A DNA stretch of 64,000 bases from JBGTSJ01 sp041940305 (lineage in GTDB: Bacteria; Planctomycetota; Planctomycetia; Planctomycetales; Planctomycetaceae), in contig JBGTSJ010000002.1 of the NCBI GenBank assembly GCA_041940305.1, positions 124,001 to 188,000 on the forward strand, read 5' to 3'. Both the position numbers and the translations under genes were made by a program. Below, piece by piece: positions 41,755 to 49,286 of this stretch. The first letter of the stretch is position 1, and every line of letters begins with the position of its first letter. The notes beneath the pieces were generated by a model. The model did not search any database. It was not told where the DNA came from and was given only the letters and a program-made list of their open reading frames with translations.

Positions 41755-42666
41755 CTACTTCAGCAGCCAGGCGAACAGTCCCTTGGCCAGATGCATGCGG
41801 TTCTCGGCCTGGAGGAAGGCGATGCTGGCGGGACCGTCGATGACGTCATCGGTGACTTCCAGCCCGCGGCGGGCCGGGAGGCAGTGCATGAACTTCGCTC
41901 CCGGCCGGGCCTGCTGCATGAGGGCCGCGTTCACCTGGTAGGGGGCGAAAACTTTTTCCCGCTGGTCCTTCTCGCTCTCCTGTCCCATGCTGGCCCAGAC
42001 GTCGGTATACACGACATCCGCGTCCTGGACCGCCGCAGCCGGATCCGTGTGCTGGCTGATCCGCGCACTCGGGTAGCGTGCGGCGACCTTCTGCAGAACA
42101 TCGGGCTTCAGCTGATGGGTCGGCGGCGAGGCCATGGCGAACGGCAAGTCGAACATGGCGCAGGCCATGGCCAGCGAGGAGGCGACGTTGTTGCCGTCGC
42201 CGATGTACGCCAGCGAGCGGCCGGTCAGCGAGCCGAGCGCCTCCTGGATCGTGAACAGGTCGGTGAGCGCCTGGCAGGGGTGCGATTCGTCGGAGAGTCC
42301 GTTGATCACGGGGCAGCCGGCGTGCTGGGCGAAGTCGTCGATCAGCGACTCGGCGAAGGTGCGGAGGACGATCACATCGGAGTAGCTGCCGATGACGCGG
42401 GCCACATCGGCGTGCGACTCCCGCCCGTCGAGGCCGGCATCTTTGCGAGAGAGAAAGATGCTGTTGCCGCCGAGCTGGATCATGGCCGCCTCGAAGCTGA
42501 GTCGGGTCCGCAGCGAGGGTTTTTCGAATACCTGGGTAAGCACGCGGCCGGCCAGGAGCGGGTCGCGGCGGCCCTTGTGAGACTGAATTTTAAGTTCGCT
42601 CGCGAGGCGGAAGATTTCGCGGACGTCCGCCGCGTCGACATCGTTGAGGGTGACGAGGTGCTGCAT
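41755..42666 (-). CDS. argF: Ornithine carbamoyltransferase
   Basis: A 303-residue enzyme starting at 'MQHLVTLNDVDAADVREIF'. The carbamoyl-phosphate motif 'FEKPSLRTRLSFE' ('SxRTR') is complete; 'HPCQALTDLFTI' is the ornithine-carbamoyltransferase motif, and 'FMHCLPARRGLEVTDDVIDG' carries the 'HCLP' substrate loop. It makes citrulline from ornithine and carbamoyl phosphate. An open frame continues upstream to 42945 but runs through the GAAACCCGG hairpin and is not the start. It is between argD and pabB in the minus-strand biosynthetic block. Confidence 0.95.
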   Translation of the reverse strand: MQHLVTLNDVDAADVREIFRLASELKIQSHKGRRDPLLAGRVLTQVFEKPSLRTRLSFEAAMIQLGGNSIFLSRKDAGLDGRESHADVARVIGSYSDVIVLRTFAESLIDDFAQHAGCPVINGLSDESHPCQALTDLFTIQEALGSLTGRSLAYIGDGNNVASSLAMACAMFDLPFAMASPPTHQLKPDVLQKVAARYPSARISQHTDPAAAVQDADVVYTDVWASMGQESEKDQREKVFAPYQVNAALMQQARPGAKFMHCLPARRGLEVTDDVIDGPASIAFLQAENRMHLAKGLFAWLLK

Positions 42667-42742
42667 GGTCAGGATCGCTTTTGAAGGAGTTTCCGGTCGC
42701 CTGCGGCTCACCGCGAAAGGATTGGATTCGTCGGTAAAACTG

Positions 42743-42776
42743 AGAAACCCGGCTTCTGAAAAGAAACCGGGTTTCT
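42743..42776 (-). terminator. GAAACCCGG hairpin between argD and argF
   Basis: Arms AGAAACCCGGCTTCT and AGAAACCGGGTTTCT pair with one mismatch. It is 25 bases after the argD stop (42801) and 77 bases before the argF start, so it may attenuate or separate the two transcripts. Confidence 0.65.
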
Positions 42777-42800
42777 GACTGGATTGTTCGATATTCGTGA

Positions 42801-44066
42801 TCAGACGGTGTCGCTCATCTCGCGGAGGATGTCGGCGATGACTTCGCAGCCGGCGTCCACGTCTTCGGCGGTGATATTCAGGGGGGGCAGCAGTCGGAGG
42901 ACGGTGTCGTGCGTGGCGTTCACCAGCACGCCGCGCTCCATGCACTTGGCGACCGCCGGCGTCGACGGCACCGACAGGTCGAGACCGATCATCAGCCCCT
43001 GGATCCGCAGCTGCTCAATGATCGGCAGCTCATCCAGCAGTGCCTCAAACCGGCTGCGGAAGCGGTCCGACATCGCGCGGCAGTTCTCCAGCAGGCCGTC
43101 GGCCTCAATGGTTTCGATCGTCGCCAGGCCGGCCGCCATCGCCAACGGGTTTCCGCCGAACGTGCTGGCGTGCATGCCGGGCCGCAGGCTGGGCGCCAGC
43201 TCGTCCTTGCAGATAAATGCGCCGCAGGCGACACCTCCCGCCAGCCCTTTCGCCAGCGTCATCACGTCCGGCTGCACCCCGAACTGCTGATACCCGTACC
43301 ACGTGCCGGTGCGGCCCATGCAGGTCTGCACTTCGTCGAAGATCAATACGAGGCCGTGCTCGTCGGCGATCTCGCGCAGCCCCTGCAGGAATCCCTCCCG
43401 CGGCAGGTTGATCCCCCCTTCTCCCTGAACCGGCTCGATGAGGATGCCGCAGGTCTCGTCGTCGACCAGCTTCCGGACCGCCTCAAGATCGTTGTGCGGA
43501 GCGTACTTGAAGCCCGGAACCAGCGGATTGATCCCCTGATGGTACTTCGGCTGGGCCGTCGCCGTCACCGCCGCGAACGTCCGCCCGTGGAAGCCGTTCT
43601 CGAACGTGATGATCTTGTACTTGCCTTCCGGCGTGTGCAGCCGCGCGAGCTTGATGGCCCCTTCCACTGCTTCCGCGCCGCTGTTGCAGAAGAACGCCTT
43701 GCCGAACCCGCGAGTGCACAGCGCCTCGGCGAACCGCCCCTGCTGCTGCATGTACCACGTGTTGGGAACATGGATCAGGCTGGCCGCCTGCTCCTGGATC
43801 GCCTGCACCACCCGCGGCGGCGAATACCCCAGGATGTTGCAGCCCCAGCCGGGAAACAGGTCGAGGTAGCGGCGGCCCTCCGCGTCCCAGACGTGGCATC
43901 CCTCGCCGCGCACGAGGCTGATGGGATAGCGCTTGTAGTTGGGGATGACGTACCGATCGAAAAGTTCAATCGTGTCGGCACTGGACAGCGGATCGTACGA
44001 GATCGCAGGAGCGTCGGCGTCGGACTGCTCGACCTCGGAACGACGGGAAAACATCTTGATGGCCAT
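42801..44066 (-). CDS. argD: Acetylornithine aminotransferase
   Basis: A 421-residue class III aminotransferase. Diagnostic segments: 'RYLDLFPGWGCNILGYSPP', 'FFCNSGAEAVEGAIKLAR', 'ITFENGFHGRTFAAVTATAQ', 'EPVQGEGGINLP', 'LIFDEVQTCMGRTGTWYGYQ' and 'VMTLAKGLAGGVACGAF' with the PLP Lys. 'NVPNTWYMQQQGRFAEAL' near residue 100 is also typical for ArgD. It makes N-acetylornithine from N-acetylglutamate semialdehyde with PLP. The first about 35 residues are an extension before 'FDRYVIPNYKRYP'. It follows argB by 204 bases that hold a long inverted repeat. Confidence 0.93.
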   Translation of the reverse strand: MAIKMFSRRSEVEQSDADAPAISYDPLSSADTIELFDRYVIPNYKRYPISLVRGEGCHVWDAEGRRYLDLFPGWGCNILGYSPPRVVQAIQEQAASLIHVPNTWYMQQQGRFAEALCTRGFGKAFFCNSGAEAVEGAIKLARLHTPEGKYKIITFENGFHGRTFAAVTATAQPKYHQGINPLVPGFKYAPHNDLEAVRKLVDDETCGILIEPVQGEGGINLPREGFLQGLREIADEHGLVLIFDEVQTCMGRTGTWYGYQQFGVQPDVMTLAKGLAGGVACGAFICKDELAPSLRPGMHASTFGGNPLAMAAGLATIETIEADGLLENCRAMSDRFRSRFEALLDELPIIEQLRIQGLMIGLDLSVPSTPAVAKCMERGVLVNATHDTVLRLLPPLNITAEDVDAGCEVIADILREMSDTV

Positions 44067-44116
44067 GCGAGTGATTCCGGTTGGCGATCGACCGTTACGA
44101 CAGAAGGTCGAAGGGG

Positions 44117-44254
44117 GTTACAGAAGGTCACGAAGGAAACGAAGTGAGCTGTGTGGACGTCGTTATGAAACCGTGCCGTTCACGTGTTCCTGCGCCTCGT
44201 TGTCAATCGACTTCCCATATCGTCTCCTTCGTTCCCTTCGTGACCTTCTGTAAC
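44117..44254. repeat. 28-bp inverted repeat between argB and argD
   Basis: The left arm (44117-44144, opening GTTACAGAAGGTCACGAAGG) and the right arm (44227-44254, closing CACGAAG... complement, GTAAC end) pair with one mismatch over 28 bases across an 82-base spacer. The arms contain the CTTCGTGACCTTCTGTAAC type sequence that I have seen as a dispersed repeat. No transposase is present between them. Confidence 0.7.
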
Positions 44255-44270
44255 ACTTTCATGCCTTTCG

Positions 44271-45146
44271 TCACTTCACGATTTCAGTGCCGATGCCCGT
44301 ATCGGAGTAGATCTCGAGCAGCAGTGAATGAGGCACGGCGGCGTCGATGATGTGCACCTTGCGCACGCCCGCCTCCAATGCTTCCAGCGCCGCTTCCACC
44401 TTCGGCACCATGCCGGAATCAATGACGCCGCTGGCGATCAGTTCCCGCACGCGGCTGACCTTCAGGTGGGGCAGCAGCGTCTGCGGATCCTTGCGGTCCA
44501 TGAAAATCCCCGGCACGTCGCTGAGGAACACCAGCTTCTCCGCCTTGAGCAGCCGGGCGACGGCCGCGGCGGCGGTGTCGGCGTTGACGTTGAGCTTCTG
44601 ATAGTCGGCATCGAGCGCGATCGAGGGGATAACCGGGATGGTTCCGCTGCGGCAAATGGCCAGCAGCATGTCGCGATGCAGATTCGAAACCTGACCGACA
44701 CGGCCGAGGTCGATTGGTTCGCCGTTTTCTCCCGGCAAACTCAACTTTTCTCCGACCAGCACGTTCTGCGTCCGGTAGTTGAGTCCGACCGCCTGCCCCC
44801 CCTGGCTGCGGATCTCGTCGACCAGCGACTCGCACACGTCCTCACACAGCACCCGGGCCGCGATGTCCAGTGTCGCCTCGTCGGTGTACCGCCGTCCCTG
44901 CACAAACCGCGGCTCGATCCCCGCCTCCGCCATCGCCCTGTTGATCGACTTCCCCCCGCCATGGATCAGGATCGGCCGCATCCCGACGGCCTCCATGAAG
45001 ATGACATCCCGCAGGCAGCTGCGGACGGCATCCGGCTCTTCGAGGGCGCTCCCCCCAAGCTTCACCACGACGAAGCGGTCGCGGAACTGGCGGATCCACC
45101 CCAGCGCCTCAACCAGGACCATTGCTTTCTGAATCGCGTCGTTCAC
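44271..45146 (-). CDS. argB: Acetylglutamate kinase
   Basis: A 291-residue enzyme. I chose the GTG at 45146 because 'NDAIQKAMVLVEALGWIRQFR' is the normal family beginning; a TTG at 45155 and an ATG at 45122 are alternatives. Core motifs: 'RFVVVKLGGSALEEP' (ATP-binding), 'MRPILIHGGGKSINRAM', 'GLNYRTQNVLVGEKL', 'IPVIPSIALDADYQKLNVNADTAAAAVARLL' and 'LVFLSDVPGIFMDRKDP'. It phosphorylates N-acetylglutamate in arginine synthesis and may be arginine-inhibited; the N-terminal kinked helix seen in arginine-sensitive forms is present. Confidence 0.93.
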   Translation of the reverse strand: MNDAIQKAMVLVEALGWIRQFRDRFVVVKLGGSALEEPDAVRSCLRDVIFMEAVGMRPILIHGGGKSINRAMAEAGIEPRFVQGRRYTDEATLDIAARVLCEDVCESLVDEIRSQGGQAVGLNYRTQNVLVGEKLSLPGENGEPIDLGRVGQVSNLHRDMLLAICRSGTIPVIPSIALDADYQKLNVNADTAAAAVARLLKAEKLVFLSDVPGIFMDRKDPQTLLPHLKVSRVRELIASGVIDSGMVPKVEAALEALEAGVRKVHIIDAAVPHSLLLEIYSDTGIGTEIVK

Positions 45147-45488
45147 GCCGCACAACCACCCGAAAATCCGCGGAAAAGAAACGGATCATCTTGACGCTGC
45201 CGCCAGATGCTGTCAATCGGCCGCAAATCCCATCGAACGCATTTCGGTTTTCAGTTTTCAGTTTTCAGCTCTCAGCCCTCTGCCCTCTGCCCTCTGCCCT
45301 CTGGCCTCTGACCTCTGACCTTCGTCCCCGATTCCACAATCCTCCTCTTCACCCGCCCGGACACCTCTGCTATCTTGTTCCCCGCACGGCCGGTCGCCTG
45401 GGACGGTGGCCTCGCGTGCCGCTTTTTCTCGAAGATTTCACATTCGATGCGATACCGTTCACACGCAGGCACGGAGGCCGGAGTGAGC
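45147..45488. other. Divergent intergenic region with tandem repeats
   Basis: This gap lies between argB (minus) and the rimI-type gene (plus, ATG 45489). It contains a 74-base degenerate tandem repeat (45247-45320). The remaining sequence includes TGCTATCTTG (about 45369-45378) as a possible -10 region for the plus-strand gene; this is weak. Open frames from 45375 in phase with the rimI gene are unlikely starts. Confidence 0.5.
45247..45320. repeat. Degenerate 7-bp tandem repeat (TTTTCAG to CCTCTGC)
   Basis: About ten units drift from TTTTCAG through CTCTCAG to CCTCTGC and CCTCTGACC. The unit type matches those at 30291-30336 and 31274-31327, so it is a dispersed simple-sequence element between genes. 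Confidence 0.7.
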
Positions 45489-46025
45489 ATGGGAACTACT
45501 GCCAAAGTCAAACAGCAGCTCGACGTCCAGATCCGCTGGCTCATCCGGCGGGATATGCCGGAAGTCCTCAAGATCGAACGCGAGAGCTTCGAATTCCCCT
45601 GGACCGACGAAGACTTCCTCTGCTGTCTCCGCCAGCGGAACTGCATCGGCATGGTGGCCGAATACGATCACCAGATCGTCGGCTTCATGGTGTATGAGCT
45701 GCACAAGGCGCGGCTGCACATCCTCAACTTCGCCGTCGCCAGCGAGTACCGCCGCATGGGCGTCGGCACCCAGATGGTCCTGCGGCTGGTGGACAAGCTC
45801 TCCCAGCAGCGCCGCAACGAGATCCTGCTCGAAGTCCGCGAGCGGAACCTCGACGCGCAGCTGTTCTTCAAGACGCAGGCCTTCCGCGCGATCAGCGTCC
45901 TCCGCAAGCACTACGACGACACCGAGGAAGACGCCTACATCATGCGGTTTCGCATCGACGCCACCCACGACGAGGCGTCCCCCTTCGCGCCCCGAAACCG
46001 CATCAGCGAATACGACGCCGCGTAA
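45489..46025 (+). CDS. rimI: RimI-type ribosomal-protein alanine acetyltransferase (GNAT)
   Basis: A 178-residue GNAT protein. The ATG at 45489 is preceded by CGGAG. Key parts: 'IRRDMPEVLKIERESFEFPWTDEDFLCCLRQ', 'GFMVYELHKARLHILNFAVASEYRRMGVGTQMVLRLV' (acetyl-CoA loop 'RRMGVG') and 'ILLEVRERNLDAQLFFKTQAFRAISVLRKHY', with the Glu of 'LEVRERN'. This matches RimI, which acetylates the N-terminal Ala of ribosomal protein S18. The last 25 residues are an acidic/basic tail not in the family. A perfect hairpin follows. Confidence 0.85.
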   Translation: MGTTAKVKQQLDVQIRWLIRRDMPEVLKIERESFEFPWTDEDFLCCLRQRNCIGMVAEYDHQIVGFMVYELHKARLHILNFAVASEYRRMGVGTQMVLRLVDKLSQQRRNEILLEVRERNLDAQLFFKTQAFRAISVLRKHYDDTEEDAYIMRFRIDATHDEASPFAPRNRISEYDAA

Positions 46026-46052
46026 TCAGTCAATCATCGCGTGCCAATCACC

Positions 46053-46082
46053 AAAGCCCACGGGTTGCAACCCGTGGGCTTT
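46053..46082. terminator. Perfect 14-bp hairpin between convergent genes
   Basis: The arms AAAGCCCACGGGTT and AACCCGTGGGCTTT pair perfectly across a two-base GC centre. It lies 27 bases after the rimI stop and 20 bases from the stop of the convergent glyoxalase-like gene; A- and T-runs flank the stem, so it can end transcription in both directions. Confidence 0.8.
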
Positions 46083-46102
46083 CGCACGCGCCGAACCCGT
46101 GC

Positions 46103-46468
46103 TCAGGCAGTCCGTTCATTGAACCGGATCCGGTTCCGGAACGGGTCGATTACCTCCATGCACCGCGCATCGTAGAACGTCGTTTCCACCCCCGGACGCA
46201 GATACCGGTAGTTGCGCGCCGTGACTTCAGCGTGAAACGCCTCAAGCCCCGTCATCCAGACGAACACGGTCGCCCCCGGGCAGCAGTCCCCGTGATGCTC
46301 CGACAGATGGAGCGTCAACCCGCCGCGCGAGACCTGCATGTAGACCGGCGCAACCCCTTCGAACTGGTGCTCCCAGTCCACGGCGAAGCCCAGAAAGTCC
46401 ACATAGAACTCCCGCGTCTTCGCCACGTCGAAGATCCGCAGGATCGGAATCGTCTGCTGGACTTCCAT
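46103..46468 (-). CDS. Glyoxalase/bleomycin-resistance fold protein
   Basis: A 121-residue VOC-superfamily protein. It shows 'QTIPILRIFDVAKTREFYVDFLGFAVDWEH', 'GVAPVYMQVSRGGLTLHLSEHHGDCCPGATVFVWM' and closing 'CMEVIDPFRNRIRFNE', the order of a betaalphabetabetabeta module. The 'HLSEH' and 'IDPFRNRIRF' phrases match the glyoxalase group related to bleomycin-binding proteins. No clear complete metal triad is seen, so the activity (drug binding or lyase) is open. It lies 5 bases downstream of the gene at 46474 on the same strand, implying co-translation. Confidence 0.82.
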   Translation of the reverse strand: MEVQQTIPILRIFDVAKTREFYVDFLGFAVDWEHQFEGVAPVYMQVSRGGLTLHLSEHHGDCCPGATVFVWMTGLEAFHAEVTARNYRYLRPGVETTFYDARCMEVIDPFRNRIRFNERTA

Positions 46469-46473
46469 TGCCG

Positions 46474-46863
46474 CTACACTCGGCTGACGTCCGCGATCTC
46501 ATCGATCGAAAGCGGCCCCATCTCCCGCGCAGCGCCGTCGTCCCCCACGCTCACGAGCAGCAACTCTCCCCGCCGGCTGCGGCGCGCATCGGGGAACCCT
46601 GAGTGTTCCACCCCGTCACGCAGCGTGACGCGCACGGCAAAGCTCTCTTCAATCCCCGCCAGCCCCTCCACATACAGCACCGGAAACCGGCTCCACGCCC
46701 ACGGCCACAGCGTCTTCGCCGGGTCCGCGCGCCCCGCCAGATCGGGCCACTCCTGCTCCGCCGCCAGCAGCTCTGCACGGCTCGCGTCGCGGCACCACGG
46801 CCGCAGCACTGAATCAATCCACTCGCGCCGCGATGCAATCAGTTCCGACAATGCATCCATCAT
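46474..46863 (-). CDS. Small conserved-looking protein, unknown function
   Basis: A 129-residue protein that I do not recognise. It starts with two Met codons. The first half is helical with many Trp ('SRREWIDSVLRPWCRDASRAELLAAEQEWPDL', 'WPWAWSRFPVLYVEG'), the second half is strand-rich ('SFAVRVTLRDGVEHSGFP', 'RRGELLLVSVGDDG'). The 'V.LRDG..HSGFP' sequence could be an Sm-like or small beta-barrel strand. The next gene begins 5 bases after its stop, so they are co-expressed. Confidence 0.65.
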   Translation of the reverse strand: MMDALSELIASRREWIDSVLRPWCRDASRAELLAAEQEWPDLAGRADPAKTLWPWAWSRFPVLYVEGLAGIEESFAVRVTLRDGVEHSGFPDARRSRRGELLLVSVGDDGAAREMGPLSIDEIADVSRV

Positions 46864-46914
46864 TCACACCGTGTTGCGGTGAGTCACAGGCGACCGCTCT
46901 TGCGTGAGTCGGCA

Positions 46915-46947
46915 AGAACCCCGGTTTCTTCAAGAAACCGGGGTTCT
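46915..46947. terminator. GAAACCCGG-type hairpin after the WD40 gene
   Basis: Arms AGAACCCCGGTTTCT and AGAAACCGGGGTTCT pair perfectly over 15 bases with a TCA loop. It lies 8 bases from the stop of the WD40 gene (46956), which it probably terminates. It is one of the six family copies. Confidence 0.75.
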
Positions 46948-46955
46948 CCCTCCCG

Positions 46956-47960
46956 CTACACCGCAATACTCCACTTCTCCACCCGATGGTGCCCCGCAAC
47001 GTAGATCGTGCTCCACGCCTCGTCCATCACAAACCCGTGGATATGTCCGTCGTTCCCGTCCTGATGGATCAGCTCCCCCGACGTCATATCGTAGAACTTC
47101 AAAAACCCGTTGTGATCGCCGCCGGCGCACAGGATCATGCCGCCGTCCGGCGACCAGGCGATCTGCTCCACCAGCCCCTTCCGCTTCTCGTCCTCGAGTT
47201 CAAACAGCCGGTTCGCGGACTGCCACTCGAACACCTCTACCCGCGACTTGCCGTCCAGGTGGTCGATATTGCCGATCGTCCCGATCCCCCCCACGGCGAG
47301 CTTCGTCCCGTCCGGAGAGAACGCCAGGCTGCGGATCCCGCCGATCGAATGCCGCCGCTGCTTCGGGTCCCACGTATACAGCACCGGCGTCTCTACCTCA
47401 CCGGCCTTCTCGTACGAGACCAGGTCCCAGATCGCGACGTGCCCCGTCTTGTCACCGGTCGCCAGCCAGCGCCCGTCCGGGCTCGCCGCCACCGCATACA
47501 GCATCGACGGATAGTTGTGCGGCGTCATCAACGCATGATCGCTGAACGCTCTGATCAACTCAGCGCCCGCCACGTCCCACACCTTCACCTGCATGTCGTC
47601 CGCCACGCTGACGATTCGCGTCCCATCCGGCGTCGCAATCACCCGCCGAATCCATCGGTCATGCGCCGCCACATCGCGCATCAGACAGCGCTCGTGGGGA
47701 GCCCACCACAACAACCGCCCGTCATAACTCCCGGTGACCAGCGTCCCGCCGGCGATCGCCGCCCCCGTCACATAACTGCGATGCCCGACTCCTTCGAATG
47801 CAACCCGCTCCGGCTTCTCGGCGGAGACATCCAGCTCGTAGACGCTGAAGTCCGAACTGCCGAGGAACAGCCGTTCCGTCTCCGGCAATCGCGCGATGCA
47901 GAACAGAATGTCCTCGCCCCGCCAGTCGGCGATGCGCTTGAGCTGCTTGGGATCGGTCAT
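46956..47960 (-). CDS. WD40-repeat beta-propeller protein
   Basis: A 334-residue protein composed of about six WD40 blades. Clear repeats include 'TGAAIAGGTLVTGSYDGRLLWW', 'VIATPDGTRIVSVADDMQVKVWDVAG', 'AVAASPDGRWLATGDKTGHVAIWDLVSYE', 'SLAFSPDGTKLAVGGIG' and 'QIAWSPDGGMILCAGGDHNGFLKFYD'. No signal peptide and no extra domain are present, so it is probably a cytoplasmic propeller that scaffolds protein contacts. WD40 proteins are frequent in planctomycetes. It is divergent from the nucleotidyltransferase at 48064. Confidence 0.85.
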   Translation of the reverse strand: MTDPKQLKRIADWRGEDILFCIARLPETERLFLGSSDFSVYELDVSAEKPERVAFEGVGHRSYVTGAAIAGGTLVTGSYDGRLLWWAPHERCLMRDVAAHDRWIRRVIATPDGTRIVSVADDMQVKVWDVAGAELIRAFSDHALMTPHNYPSMLYAVAASPDGRWLATGDKTGHVAIWDLVSYEKAGEVETPVLYTWDPKQRRHSIGGIRSLAFSPDGTKLAVGGIGTIGNIDHLDGKSRVEVFEWQSANRLFELEDEKRKGLVEQIAWSPDGGMILCAGGDHNGFLKFYDMTSGELIHQDGNDGHIHGFVMDEAWSTIYVAGHHRVEKWSIAV

Positions 47961-48063
47961 GAGATGCAGGTCAACTGGGGCTCATGGGCGAGGCGACGAA
48001 TCAACAGAAGTCTATCAGTCGCCCGGAGGGATGCCTACAATCGAGGTTGATGGGAGCAACTCC

Positions 48064-48660
48064 ATGGCATCGCCGGTGCTGCAGGATCTCTCCTGGGACA
48101 GGATGATCGCCGCTGTGGAAGACGTCCGTCTGCGTGCGCGCCGCGTGGCCGAAGCATTGAACGAGGCCGAAATCCCCTTCATGGTCGTCGGCGGACACGC
48201 CGTAGCCGCCTGGGTCGCGCGCGTCGATCAGGAGGCGGTCCGCAATACGAAGGACGTGGACATCCTCGTGTGGCGTGCTGACCATTCCGAAGTCATCAAT
48301 GTGCTGCAGGCTGCTGGATTCATCCACCAGAACGTGTCCGGCGTCGATCTGTTTCTGGACGGCCCCAAAGGCTCGGTGCGCAGCGGTGTGCACATCGTCT
48401 TCGCCGCCGAGAAGGTGTATCCCGACTACCCCGGTGCGACGCCGGATTTCAGCGAGTGCGAACCCGGCCCGGAGTTCCCCGTCCCTACGCTGGACGCACT
48501 GGTCCGGATGAAGCTCACGTCGTTCCGGCTCAAGGACAAAGTCCATCTGCTCGATCTGCTTGAGGTCGGATTGCTTGACGGGGGCTGGCAAGAACGACTG
48601 CCGCCCAAACTGGCGTCGCGACTGGCGGAGGTCATCGCGACGCGCGAGCAGGAGGCGTGA
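48064..48660 (+). CDS. Nucleotidyltransferase-fold protein
   Basis: A 198-residue protein. The ATG at 48064 follows GGGAG by 8 bases; an ATG at 48031 is too close to its purine tract. The signature 'FMVVGGHAVAAWVARVDQEAVRNTKDVDILV' shows 'GGHAV' and the Asp-Val-Asp metal site of nucleotidyltransferases. Next come 'VINVLQAAGF', 'SGVDLFLDG', 'HIVFAAEKVYPDYP' and 'LDALVRMKLTSFRLKDKVHLLDLLEVGL', the 'K..(R).KD..D...L' end of the AbiEii/DUF6036-like group. It could modify tRNA or protein; its substrate is unknown. It is the second such protein in the window, without an adjacent partner gene. Confidence 0.8.
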   Translation: MASPVLQDLSWDRMIAAVEDVRLRARRVAEALNEAEIPFMVVGGHAVAAWVARVDQEAVRNTKDVDILVWRADHSEVINVLQAAGFIHQNVSGVDLFLDGPKGSVRSGVHIVFAAEKVYPDYPGATPDFSECEPGPEFPVPTLDALVRMKLTSFRLKDKVHLLDLLEVGLLDGGWQERLPPKLASRLAEVIATREQEA

Positions 48661-48685
48661 GGCAAGCCTGGAACTCTCAGCACCC

Positions 48686-49255
48686 TCACCCGAAGTACCA
48701 CAGTGGACCGAACCCCTCCTGAGTCTCAGTTTCTTCATACGTCGCGTCCCTGATCAGGAACGGGCACGGTCCCTCCTCGAAGTCGATCAGGTCGCCCAAT
48801 AGTTCGAGTTCCCCTTCGACTACCAGCGGCTGCCTCACCCTTCGGGTCGTCCAGTCGATGGTTGTCCCGTCTTTCAACACAGCCGGCACCGCGTATCGTG
48901 CCGGTCGCGTCTCTGGCGGGCCGGCGCAATCTTCGCCTACTGATCGCTGGTGATCGAGTCGCCTCGCTTCGGGCGGACCCCAGATGTACGGCAAATCCTC
49001 AGCTTCCGCCTGCGGGAGCATGAAGACGCGAATCCGAACACGACGCCCTGCGAGCGCTCGAATCGTGTCCGGGATCGGCAGCGACTCCAGCCGCGGATCG
49101 ACCCGACGCGGCAGGCCGAGCATGTCAAAGTCAATCAATACGGCATCACGGTCCCCTGATGCAGGCGGAATCTGATCTTTCGTCAAGCCGTTCGGCGCGA
49201 TGATGAGGCACCCTGCCAGCGCCGCGATGTGCCGAAGTCGACTCAACCTCGCCAT
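48686..49255 (-). CDS. Secreted protein, DUF3299-like pattern, unknown function
   Basis: A 189-residue protein starting at 'MARLSRLRHIAALAGCLIIAPNGLTKDQ', a signal-peptide-like start. The segment 'LESLPIPDTIRALAGRRVRIRVFMLPQ' recalls DUF3299 proteins ('LP..I.AL.GK.V.I.GFM.P'), which have an iron or copper link in proteobacteria; the usual Cys/His residues are not clear here, so this is a weak call. Later parts ('VKDGTTIDWTTRRVRQPLVVEGELELLGDLIDF') are strand-rich. It lies 31 bases after the DUF1501 gene (49287), as the last gene of that minus-strand run. Confidence 0.6.
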   Translation of the reverse strand: MARLSRLRHIAALAGCLIIAPNGLTKDQIPPASGDRDAVLIDFDMLGLPRRVDPRLESLPIPDTIRALAGRRVRIRVFMLPQAEAEDLPYIWGPPEARRLDHQRSVGEDCAGPPETRPARYAVPAVLKDGTTIDWTTRRVRQPLVVEGELELLGDLIDFEEGPCPFLIRDATYEETETQEGFGPLWYFG

Positions 49256-49286
49256 CGTGTCTCTCCGATCGACTCCGTCTCCGCAC

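Noticed and set aside
42667..42945. N-terminal extension of argF
   Set aside because: It runs through the GAAACCCGG hairpin and encodes sequence unlike ornithine carbamoyltransferase.
44117..44254. Possible insertion sequence
   Set aside because: The 82 bases between the inverted repeats cannot encode a transposase and no target duplication was recognised.
48001..48063. Alternative start of the nucleotidyltransferase at 48031
   Set aside because: The purine tract lies directly against that ATG, leaving no spacing; the ATG at 48064 has a better-placed GGGAG.
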